DNA of 64,000 nucleotides from CAWBBA01 sp963729795 (GTDB taxonomy: Bacteria; Desulfobacterota; Desulfomonilia; Desulfomonilales; Desulfomonilaceae), in the NCBI GenBank assembly GCA_963729795.1, contig CAVSPC010000037.1, positions 1-64,000 on the forward strand, written 5' to 3'. The position numbers and the translations under genes were made by a program. Below, piece after piece: positions 52,347 through 60,622 of this stretch. The notes under the pieces were generated by a model. It searched no databases. It was not told the DNA's origin and saw only the letters and a program-made list of their open reading frames with translations. How positions within the stretch are numbered: the stretch's first letter is position 1; each line of letters starts with the position of its first letter.

Positions 52347-53786
52347 TTAGCGTTTTGCGAATGACCCCGAAATGAGTTCGGTCCAGGAATCGTCTCCGGG
52401 TTTGGGAGGGAACGGGATCTGAGGTCTGGATTTAAGCTCCGTCCAGTGGCTCAGTCCGAAGAGGATGCTGATTTCCCGCGTGATTGGAGTGTCACGTACG
52501 TCCACGAATCTAAGCAGGTACCCCAAGTTTTGGTCCCACCAGTCGTTCTTGAGAGGGATGATTTCGGGAATCTTCAAATGGGATCCTTTGTCCAAATCCC
52601 AAGTATATTCCGCGAAGGGCCAGAACCTGTACCGTGAGAATACGAGGCCACCTTTCCGGAACCTTTTTTGTATGGTGCTGATCATGAAAAACTTCCGCTC
52701 GGTGAAGACCTCGTCATCTCCGACGGATATGTAACCATCGTTGAATCCCGACGTGATGCCTTTGTTTCGATCCTTCTTGTAAGAATAGAAAAAAAGAATG
52801 CTCAACTCATCTATACCGCCGCCGGTTCCGTAAGTGAACAGGGGTCTTAGGCTGTACCGAGTGTGGCCTGATGGGTAGTGGTGATAATAAGTGAATACAG
52901 GCCACAACAGGTCTATCGTTGTGTCAACCCGCGTGTCCTGCCGCATATACAAAGGAAAGGGGAGGGCCCTGTAGGTAGAAGCCTGCTCGGTGCCAGGGTA
53001 CTTGTCCACTTTTTGGAAAAAAGGCCACAGGAAAAAACAGTTGTAATAATCGTTTCTGATTCGGTCTTTTCCAAAAAGAGGCCAAACCTTGAAGGCCGTA
53101 CGACCGGGACTTCGGGCATACGTGATCAAGGGCCAGAGCAGCCGGATAGTACGAGCATCGTCGTCGGTGCTTTCGTAATAAAGGGGGAAAAGCAGAAAGA
53201 AATTATTGTCCACGCCGTAACGGCGATAGGTGAATCCGTAAAACGGGAAGAAGCCCCAGTAGCTTTGCCCCCGATCCGAGCGCCCCTGATACAGCGTCAA
53301 GCAGCGGGAATACCCGTCGAACGGCGGGATTTTGGACCAACGGCTCTCGAAAAAAGGCGTAAACCTTAGCTTGCTCTGAAAGGTCGATTCCTCCCGGCAG
53401 CCGAAAGGGTAGAGGAAATCTACTCTGTCGTAGATCCCTCCGACCTTTGTATGGTACAGCAACGGCGGAAAACCCCAACCTTCTCCCAAAGTCCATGCTC
53501 TGGAGGGCGCTGTAGGATCCATCCGCCTGATCGTCAGGTCGGGATCAACAGCGAACAGGGTGCTGGGAGCCATCAAACGAAGAAAGTCATAAGCTGAACC
53601 AAGCAGAGGGTCGGGCTGAAACAGAGTGAAGGCCAGGACCATCGCCAGAGCTGAGCAGGTTCCTGCCGCGGCTTTGGCCAGGGCAAAGAAGCGGGGGTGA
53701 TTCTCCTTTTGCAGGACAGTCCTTGTGAACTTTGATTCACAAGGATCTTTATCTGCGCTTCTATCGTGCCCTATTGCCGGGGTCAT
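52347..53786 (-). CDS. aromatic-repeat protein downstream of mlaD
   Basis: 479 residues; ATG 53786 has AGGAG 8 nt upstream (the GTG at 53795 overlaps that site). An N-terminal hydrophobic helix (about 25-50) is followed by many repeats of a W/F-P-L/F-F pattern: RLLWPLITYARS, FKVWPLFGKDR, FFLWPFFQKVD, DLLWPVFTYYHH, YSLRPLFTYGTG. The alternating aromatic strands suggest a beta-barrel or beta-propeller at the cell envelope. It lies 11 nt after mlaD in the Mla operon and could be its outer-membrane or periplasmic partner. No established family recognised. Confidence 0.75.
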   Translation of the reverse strand: MTPAIGHDRSADKDPCESKFTRTVLQKENHPRFFALAKAAAGTCSALAMVLAFTLFQPDPLLGSAYDFLRLMAPSTLFAVDPDLTIRRMDPTAPSRAWTLGEGWGFPPLLYHTKVGGIYDRVDFLYPFGCREESTFQSKLRFTPFFESRWSKIPPFDGYSRCLTLYQGRSDRGQSYWGFFPFYGFTYRRYGVDNNFFLLFPLYYESTDDDARTIRLLWPLITYARSPGRTAFKVWPLFGKDRIRNDYYNCFFLWPFFQKVDKYPGTEQASTYRALPFPLYMRQDTRVDTTIDLLWPVFTYYHHYPSGHTRYSLRPLFTYGTGGGIDELSILFFYSYKKDRNKGITSGFNDGYISVGDDEVFTERKFFMISTIQKRFRKGGLVFSRYRFWPFAEYTWDLDKGSHLKIPEIIPLKNDWWDQNLGYLLRFVDVRDTPITREISILFGLSHWTELKSRPQIPFPPKPGDDSWTELISGSFAKR

Positions 53787-53797
53787 TCCGGCCACTC

Positions 53798-54838
53798 CTA
53801 CCTGAACACTGAACCGAGAATGATAGCCAACGTGCTGATCGGGGTAGCCTCTGAAACGTCCTCAGCCGTCTTGTTCATGTTTCGGATCGCCCGGCGAGCT
53901 TCAAAGTAAAGCTCCGGATCGTTGACCAAGAGCCCAATTGTTCCGCGACCTGACTGAATGCTGCTGGATATGCCACGCATGTCTCGCACGAGGCCATGGG
54001 TATCCCGGTAGAGTGATTCGTCGTTGACAAGCTTGCCAAGCGTTCCTCTTCCGCCTCTGATATCTCTTGTAACACTTGCCAAGTCGTCCACAGTGCGGTT
54101 GATTTTGGTCCTGTTTCGAGAAACGATCTCGTTTACGTTCTTTGCGGCGTTGTCCGTGTTGTCCACGGTGCGGTTAATTTTACACTTGTTTCGAGTGAGG
54201 ATCTCGTTCAGGTTCTTAGTGGCACTGTCCGAATTGTCCACGATTCTGTTAATTTTTCCCTTGTCCCTTTCCAGAATTTCTCTGATATCCTTGAATGACA
54301 CATCTGCATTGTTGACGATTCTGGCGATCTTCTGTGAGCCTTTTTCGTCTATAAGCTGCCTTCTGGCCTCCTTTGTGAGGACTTGCAGGTCCTGCGCCAC
54401 GGCTCCTATTGTTTCGAAGACCTTCTCATTGTTTGTGGGTTCTACGACTATCCTGATTGTTTCGCCGGGCTTCAGTTTGCGTGCATTGGGTCTTCCGGGT
54501 CGAATCTCGATATATTTGTCACCCATGAGGCCCTTTGTCCGGATGTAAACCCGGGAGTCTTCCGGTATAGCATCGCGGTAGGCGTTATTTATTTCCATCT
54601 CGACAAGTGCTTCGCTCCTCTCGGGTTCATAAACGATGTCCTTAACGCTTCCCACTCTGATGCCGGCAATCTGCACTTGTGCACCTTGAGCCAAGCCTTC
54701 CACAGTATGAAAGTACGTCTTGAGGACGAATCCTTCCTGAAAGCTAACCCCTAATACTCTGAACCATACGTAAGCAGCGATGGCAAGACACACCAAGAAG
54801 AATATCCCTACCTTCGCTTCCAGTGAGAACTTGTTCAT
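53798..54838 (-). CDS. mlaD: MlaD/MCE-domain lipid-transport protein
   Basis: 346 residues. N-terminal anchor (KVGIFFLVCLAIAAYVWFRV), then an MCE domain (about 30-120: VEGLAQGAQVQIAGIRVGSVKDI). The long helical C-terminal part has tandem ~22-residue repeats of an N-R-T-x-D-N pattern (GKINRIVDNSDSATKNLNEILT, repeated with CKINRTVDNTDNAAKNVNE and TKINRTVDDLASVT). Substrate-binding subunit of the inner-membrane Mla phospholipid transporter; the helical part may form the needle seen in longer MCE proteins. The start ATG 54838 is 20 nt after the mlaF stop. Confidence 0.92.
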   Translation of the reverse strand: MNKFSLEAKVGIFFLVCLAIAAYVWFRVLGVSFQEGFVLKTYFHTVEGLAQGAQVQIAGIRVGSVKDIVYEPERSEALVEMEINNAYRDAIPEDSRVYIRTKGLMGDKYIEIRPGRPNARKLKPGETIRIVVEPTNNEKVFETIGAVAQDLQVLTKEARRQLIDEKGSQKIARIVNNADVSFKDIREILERDKGKINRIVDNSDSATKNLNEILTRNKCKINRTVDNTDNAAKNVNEIVSRNRTKINRTVDDLASVTRDIRGGRGTLGKLVNDESLYRDTHGLVRDMRGISSSIQSGRGTIGLLVNDPELYFEARRAIRNMNKTAEDVSEATPISTLAIILGSVFR

Positions 54839-54858
54839 TCAGTCGTTGCCTTATTCCG

Positions 54859-55605
54859 TCACTCAACCACTATGGGCCCGGTCGGTGAACCAGTGATGAA
54901 CTGATAAACCAGTGGATCAGAGCTGCTCGATATCTCTTGCGGCGTGCCTTTTGCCGCTATTTTGCCTTCGTAAAGGAGCATGATCTCATCAGAGATATTT
55001 AAGACGCCCTGAATATCGTGGCTCACAAGCACATAGGTAGACGGACGAACAGTGTGCGTTGAGATTATCAGTCTGAAAATCACCGCCTGCATGATCGGAT
55101 CAAGCCCAGTAGTGGGTTCATCGAAAAAAACTATGTCAGGTTCCAGAGCAAGTGCACGGGCTAAACCTATCCGCTTGCGCATGCCTCCGGAAAGTTCCGC
55201 CGGAAACTTGTCCTCATGTCCGCTCATCCCAACTTCGGACAGTTTCTGCTGAACAATTTTGTCGATTTCCTTTTCCCCGAGCCGGAGATGTTCCCTGACG
55301 GGAAACGCCACGTTCTCCTTCACAGTAAGCGAGTCAAAGAGGGCGGCGTCCTGAAACAGTACTCCGAAACGTCTGCGGATCTTGTTCAGCTCCACGGTCT
55401 TCATTCCTACGATGTTTTTCCCATCGAACAAAATCGCTCCGCTATCAGGCTCTTCAAGCCCGATCAGCAGCCTTATCAGAACCGATTTTCCTGCGCCGGA
55501 CCCGCCTATGATTGTTGTCACGGATCCTGATCTGATGTGGAAGCTTATTCCATCCAGGATCTTCTGACCGTCGTACGATTTGTGGACATTCTCCACACGG
55601 ATCAT
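54859..55605 (-). CDS. mlaF: Mla-type ABC transporter ATPase
   Basis: 248 residues. Walker A GGSGAGKSVLIRLL (about residue 35), signature ELSGGMRKRIGLARAL, Walker B DIVFFDEPTTGLDP, and H-loop LVSHDIQGVLN. It drives phospholipid movement by the MlaEFD complex. It lies between mlaE and mlaD on the minus strand with short gaps, the standard order. Confidence 0.94.
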   Translation of the reverse strand: MIRVENVHKSYDGQKILDGISFHIRSGSVTTIIGGSGAGKSVLIRLLIGLEEPDSGAILFDGKNIVGMKTVELNKIRRRFGVLFQDAALFDSLTVKENVAFPVREHLRLGEKEIDKIVQQKLSEVGMSGHEDKFPAELSGGMRKRIGLARALALEPDIVFFDEPTTGLDPIMQAVIFRLIISTHTVRPSTYVLVSHDIQGVLNISDEIMLLYEGKIAAKGTPQEISSSSDPLVYQFITGSPTGPIVVE

Positions 55606-55627
55606 TGAAATTCCTGAGTAGAAGCTC

Positions 55628-56434
55628 TCACATAGCTTTAAACATCATCGTCGTCATAACGTAATCCGAAATCAGTACAAGCACAGAAGAGGCCACAACC
55701 GCGGTGGTAGTGGCCGCGCCGATTCCTCTGGCCCCTCCGGTGGCGTAAAAGCCCTTGTAGCAGCACACCAGAGAGGTAATGAGTCCGAAAAACAAAGCTT
55801 TGATCAAGCCTTGAACGACGTCGTTGGATACCAGATAGTACTGAACTTCGGACATGAACGCGCCGCCGTCAACGCCGAGATATCGGGTGGCCAGGAAATA
55901 AGCACCCACCATCCCGGAGAAGCTGAAAACGAGGGCCAGCAGAGGTGACGATATCGTTGCGGCAAAAACACGCGGCACCACCAGGTACTGAACAGGATCA
56001 ACGGCCATACTGCTCAGAGCATCTATCTGCTGAGTGTTCCTCATGCTCCCGAGTTCCGCGGTCATGGCGGAACCGACGCGGCTAACGAGCATAAGGGCGC
56101 TGATAACAGGTCCGAGTTCTCTGGCAAGGGCCAAGGCTACGGTCGCTCCCACCAACCCTTCGGCTCCGTAGCGGTGCATACCGTTGTAACCTTGCAAAGC
56201 ACTCACCATGCCGGTGAACGATCCCGTCAATACGATGAGGAAAACCGACTGGGTTCCAACGAAATCGAGTTGTCTAATGAATTCTTCGAAACGAAAAGGA
56301 GGTCTCACAGACCAGGCGAGGGTTTTGCCCAACAGGATCAGGATTCGGCCCACTTCATCCAGAAAGAGACGAAGAGCCTCCCGTAAACCGACTAGCGGCG
56401 ACCCAATTAAAGCAAGAAAGCTCACCACTACCAT
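55628..56434 (-). CDS. mlaE: MlaE-type permease
   Basis: 268 residues, about five membrane helices, with the MlaE/YrbE hallmarks LGREL... (here ALARELGPVISALMLVSRVGSAMTAELGSMRNTQQIDAL) and FGLITSLVCCYKGFYATGGARGIG. The first gene of the minus-strand mla operon; the promoter should lie in 56435-57149. Confidence 0.94.
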   Translation of the reverse strand: MVVVSFLALIGSPLVGLREALRLFLDEVGRILILLGKTLAWSVRPPFRFEEFIRQLDFVGTQSVFLIVLTGSFTGMVSALQGYNGMHRYGAEGLVGATVALALARELGPVISALMLVSRVGSAMTAELGSMRNTQQIDALSSMAVDPVQYLVVPRVFAATISSPLLALVFSFSGMVGAYFLATRYLGVDGGAFMSEVQYYLVSNDVVQGLIKALFFGLITSLVCCYKGFYATGGARGIGAATTTAVVASSVLVLISDYVMTTMMFKAM

Positions 56435-57149
56435 CCCTCAAAGGACTTCAACCGCTAAATGGGCCCAGTCCAGACTAATACGAAATGGTCAACTTATGAC
56501 ACGGCTGCTTCGTTAATGAAGATCCAGTCATCCCAGCGCTGAACATTGACAGGAAGAGCCTCAGCACAAGTGCCTACGGGTAAGTCGCTAAAGTGAAATC
56601 GAGCTCTGTGACGGCTCAAGTTGAATATCCACGTTTTTTGTCTGTTACATGTCATGCCTGTGGCACACTCACCGCGTCCGCGACTAATAGACTTTTCATG
56701 GCAGCCCGTAGATCGTTTACGGTTAAGGGTCTCCGGCCATCAGCCGTCCGGTTCGGCTATTCTAATCTAAATATTTAGAAAATGTCAATATCCTGATGAT
56801 AAAAAAAATATATTCAGGACACACATTTAATTTCCAGATCAACAAGTTGAGAACATTCCGGATAATGGCAGAGAAGATGAGAGGCGAAAAACCAGGCGAA
56901 AAATCCCCCTGGAAGCAGGCATTGGACCGTCTCGTGCCGGCCTTTCAAAATTGTCGACCGACCTATAGAGGTAGCACGTGCAGCACATCGGAACGAGCGT
57001 GTTGAAATGAAAAAATCTGCTGAGATTTCCGGTCACGATTGAATGGTTGCTTATTTCGGAAAAAGCCATTGCATAGGCGTCAGTGGAGTGATATCGTGGT
57101 CCTCTGGAATGACAATATCTAATTATGTCAACTACATAATGGAGCAGCT
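56435..57149. other. divergent intergenic region between mlaE and dnaE
   Basis: 715 nt without a credible gene. It is AT-rich around 56760-56860 (CTAATCTAAATATTTAGAAAATG). The plus frame at 56796-57005 and the minus frame at 56839-57069 lie here and have no coding character. No RNA gene recognised. Confidence 0.5.
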
Positions 57150-60100
57150 ATGCCTTTCGCCGACTTTGTGCATCTTCATGTCCACACCCAGTACTCTCTG
57201 CTCGATGGGGCAATCCGAATTCCGGACCTTATCGCCAAAGTCAAAGAATACAAAATGCCTGCTGTGGCCGTTACGGACCACGGGAATCTTTTCGGAGCAA
57301 TGGAATTCTACACAACGGTGCAGGCGAGTGGGATCAAGCCTATCATCGGCTGTGAGGTATACGTGGCACCAGGTTCCCGCTTCGAACAGTCCGCAAAAGT
57401 AGGCGAAACTACATACTACCACCTGGTTCTCTTGTGTGAAAACGAAAAGGGGTACCGCAACCTGTGCAAGCTCGTCACGATGGCTTACATGGAAGGATTT
57501 TACTACAAACCTCGCGTCGATCATGATCTGCTGGAACAATGCAACGAAGGGCTGGTTTGTCTGAGCGGGTGTCTATCGGGTGAAGTTCCTGCCCGCATCC
57601 TGGCAGGAGATAGAAAAGGCGCAGAGAAATGCGCTTCCTGGTACCGCGATATTTTTACCCCTGAGCGTTATTATTTGGAATTACAAGAGAACGGCCTCGA
57701 AGACCAAAGAAAGGCCAATACAGGTCTCATTGATCTTGCCAAAAAGCTCGACCTGAAGGTGGTTGCAACCAATGACTGTCATTACCTGGATCGAGCAGAT
57801 CACAAGGCCCACGAGGTTCTCCTTTGCATCCAAACCGGTAAGAAACTCGCTGATACCAAGAGATTGAGTTTCAGTTCCGACCAGTTTTTCTTCAAGTCAC
57901 CAGAGCGAATGGCCGCGGACTTTAGGGACATTCCCGAAGCCCTGAAGACTACTCGACTGATCGCGGAAAGGTGTTCTCTCCTGCTGGAGTCCGGCCAAAT
58001 CCACATGCCCCGATTCGATCTGGGAACGGGTCAGACGCTGAGGCAACGTTTCCAGGAGGATGCGCAACAAGGTTTTGAAAGACGCCTGGCCAAATTAGGG
58101 GAACTGGGCCGTATAGATAGCGCCACCGAACAAAGATATAGGGACAGGCTTGACCACGAGATCCGCCTCATTCAAGAGATGGGTTTTTCAGGATATTTTC
58201 TCATTGTTGCAGATTTTATAAACTTTGCTCGTGAGAACAGCATACCCGTCGGTCCCGGTCGCGGCTCCGCCGCGGGTTCACTTGCAGCCTATTCACTGGG
58301 AATAACCGACATCGATCCAATCCGTTACGATTTGTTATTTGAGCGATTCTTGAACCCTGAACGTAAAAGCATGCCTGATATTGATGTCGATTTTTGTATG
58401 CAGGGACGCGATCGGGTAATCGACTATGTGTCCCAGAGGTACGGCAAAGATAGGGTCGCCCAGATTATCACGTTCGGCAGGATGCAGGCGAAAGCTGTTG
58501 TAAGAGACGTGGCCCGAGTGCTTGGATTTCCCTATGCAGAAGCCGACCAGATCGCGAAGCTGATCCCTGATACACTGAAGATGACCCTCGACAAGGCTCT
58601 GAAAGAAGAGCCGCGGCTGAGAGAGATGATGAAACGGCCCGAAGTAGCTGAACTCATCGAAACTGCGCGGTCTCTTGAAGGACTGACACGCCACGCCTCT
58701 ACACACGCAGCCGGCATCGTCATCTCGGATCGTCCCCTTGTGGAGCATCTTCCGCTTTATCTTGGGAACAACAAAGAGACCTTGACCCAGTTCGACATGA
58801 CCTGGGTAGAAAAGATCGGCCTGGTGAAGTTTGATTTTCTCGGACTCAGAACCCTGACAGTGATAGATCAGGCCCTGCGTCTAATAGAAAACTCTCGTGG
58901 GACAGCTTTAGACATCGGCCTGATCCCTCTGGATGACTCAAAGACCTTCGACCTTCTGTCCAGGGGCGACACGCTGGCCGTATTTCAGCTTGAATCTTCC
59001 GGAATGAGAGAAGTTTTGACGAAGTTCAAGCCGTCTGTCTTCGAGGACCTGATAGCAATTCTGGCACTGTATCGTCCCGGACCTTTGGAATCTGGAATGG
59101 TAGACGACTTCATCAACCGGAAGGACGGCCGAACGCCGATCAAGTACCCGCTGCCGGAGCTGGAGCCCATTCTACGCGAGACTTACGGTGTAATCGTGTA
59201 TCAGGAACAGGTTATGAGTATTGCCACCTTATTGGCAGACTATTCGCTGGGTGAAGCAGATCTGTTGCGCCGAGCTATGGGAAAGAAAAAGGCCGAAGAG
59301 ATGGCCGAACAGAAGACCCGCTTTCAAAAGGGTGCGGCCAGAAACAAGATCGACCCGGAAAAGGCGACATATATTTTCGAACTTATGGAGAAATTCGCTG
59401 GATACGGCTTTAACAAGTCACATTCGGCCGCCTACGCGATGGTGACTTATCAGACCGGCTATCTTAAGACGCACTATCCTGCGGAGTTTATGGCGGCCCA
59501 GCTTAGCTGCGATGCCGGCAATACGGATAAGGTCACGCTTTACGTGTCCGAATGCCGCAGCATGAAGATTGAGATTCTTCCGCCCCATGTCAATGAGTCC
59601 TACCAAGATTTCCGAGTGGTTGACGAAAAGATAATCTTCGGGCTGGCCGCGGTAAAGAATGTAGGTGAGGGCGCAATAAACTCTATTCTCGAGGCACGTG
59701 CCGAAGCGGGGCCTTTCTGCGGTCTTCAGGACTTCGCCAGGCGAGTAGACCTGCGGAAAGTGAACAAGAAGGTGCTTGAAAGTCTTATAAAATGTGGTGC
59801 CTTTGACGGAATGGGATTTGCCAGGAGGGCCATGTTCGAGGCGTTTGATGTCGTGTTGGAACAGGCCGCGAACTTTCAACGGGAAAAGAAGGAAGGCCAG
59901 TTCAATCTGTTTGGAACGGAGTGCGTTCCCGGGTCTGAAGTAAATCCTTCCGATTCATCGATTCCGGATCTCCCGGAGTGGGAAGACTCAGCTAAGCTGA
60001 ATTATGAAAAGCAAGCAATGGGTTTCTATCTTACCGGCCACCCGTTGGTCAACTATGAAAGCATCGTCCGGAGATTCATCAACGCCTTCGCAGACAACTT

Positions 60101-60614
60101 AGGCGCAGTGACTGAATCATCCCAGGTGACTATGGCCGGCCTCGTGAAAAAGATAAAGGAGATCAACACCAAGAAAGGTGATCGCATGGCCTTTGTCGCG
60201 CTGGAGGATCTCACGGGAGTCACGGAAGTAACTGTCTTTTCAGATCTATACGGCCAGTGCCGCGATTTGCTCCGATCGGGGGAACCGCTGGTAATCGCGG
60301 GAATTCGAGAAGGAGACAGAGATGCACCGAAAGTGTTGGCTCAGGAGATCTATCGGATCGAAGAGGCCCCCCGACGTTTCAGCAAACGCATGCAGATAAG
60401 GATATCCACATTGGGGGCTGATCCGCTCCAGATCAAAGATTTGAAAAGAATTCTGGCTCGTCACAAAGGCCGTCTTCCGGTGAGCCTTCATGTGGTAATA
60501 CCAAATCGCACTGAAACGGTCATCAGTCTTAATTCGGTTTCATGCGATCCTTCCGAGTCTCTTCTGGCGGAGGTTCATGATACCCTGGGGAACGAAGCCG
60601 TATACTTCGAATAG
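57150..60614 (+). CDS. dnaE: DNA polymerase III alpha subunit
   Basis: 1154 residues, the replicative polymerase. N-terminal PHP domain (FVHLHVHTQYSLLDGAIRI), polymerase active site with the catalytic Asp triad region MPDIDVDFCMQGRDRVIDYV, FGRMQAKAVVRDVARVLGFP, and GYGFNKSHSAAYAMVTYQTGYLK. The C-terminal OB-fold (TMAGLVKKIKEINTKKGDRM) is present. Full-length and uninterrupted. ATG 57150 has GGAG about 9 nt upstream. Convergent with the phosphorylase gene downstream. Confidence 0.97.
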   Translation: MPFADFVHLHVHTQYSLLDGAIRIPDLIAKVKEYKMPAVAVTDHGNLFGAMEFYTTVQASGIKPIIGCEVYVAPGSRFEQSAKVGETTYYHLVLLCENEKGYRNLCKLVTMAYMEGFYYKPRVDHDLLEQCNEGLVCLSGCLSGEVPARILAGDRKGAEKCASWYRDIFTPERYYLELQENGLEDQRKANTGLIDLAKKLDLKVVATNDCHYLDRADHKAHEVLLCIQTGKKLADTKRLSFSSDQFFFKSPERMAADFRDIPEALKTTRLIAERCSLLLESGQIHMPRFDLGTGQTLRQRFQEDAQQGFERRLAKLGELGRIDSATEQRYRDRLDHEIRLIQEMGFSGYFLIVADFINFARENSIPVGPGRGSAAGSLAAYSLGITDIDPIRYDLLFERFLNPERKSMPDIDVDFCMQGRDRVIDYVSQRYGKDRVAQIITFGRMQAKAVVRDVARVLGFPYAEADQIAKLIPDTLKMTLDKALKEEPRLREMMKRPEVAELIETARSLEGLTRHASTHAAGIVISDRPLVEHLPLYLGNNKETLTQFDMTWVEKIGLVKFDFLGLRTLTVIDQALRLIENSRGTALDIGLIPLDDSKTFDLLSRGDTLAVFQLESSGMREVLTKFKPSVFEDLIAILALYRPGPLESGMVDDFINRKDGRTPIKYPLPELEPILRETYGVIVYQEQVMSIATLLADYSLGEADLLRRAMGKKKAEEMAEQKTRFQKGAARNKIDPEKATYIFELMEKFAGYGFNKSHSAAYAMVTYQTGYLKTHYPAEFMAAQLSCDAGNTDKVTLYVSECRSMKIEILPPHVNESYQDFRVVDEKIIFGLAAVKNVGEGAINSILEARAEAGPFCGLQDFARRVDLRKVNKKVLESLIKCGAFDGMGFARRAMFEAFDVVLEQAANFQREKKEGQFNLFGTECVPGSEVNPSDSSIPDLPEWEDSAKLNYEKQAMGFYLTGHPLVNYESIVRRFINAFADNLGAVTESSQVTMAGLVKKIKEINTKKGDRMAFVALEDLTGVTEVTVFSDLYGQCRDLLRSGEPLVIAGIREGDRDAPKVLAQEIYRIEEAPRRFSKRMQIRISTLGADPLQIKDLKRILARHKGRLPVSLHVVIPNRTETVISLNSVSCDPSESLLAEVHDTLGNEAVYFE

Positions 60615-60622
60615 CGGAACAT

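Noticed and set aside
56435..57149. tRNA or other RNA gene in the mlaE-dnaE gap
   Set aside because: No cloverleaf or recognisable RNA consensus was seen; small frames here also lack coding character.
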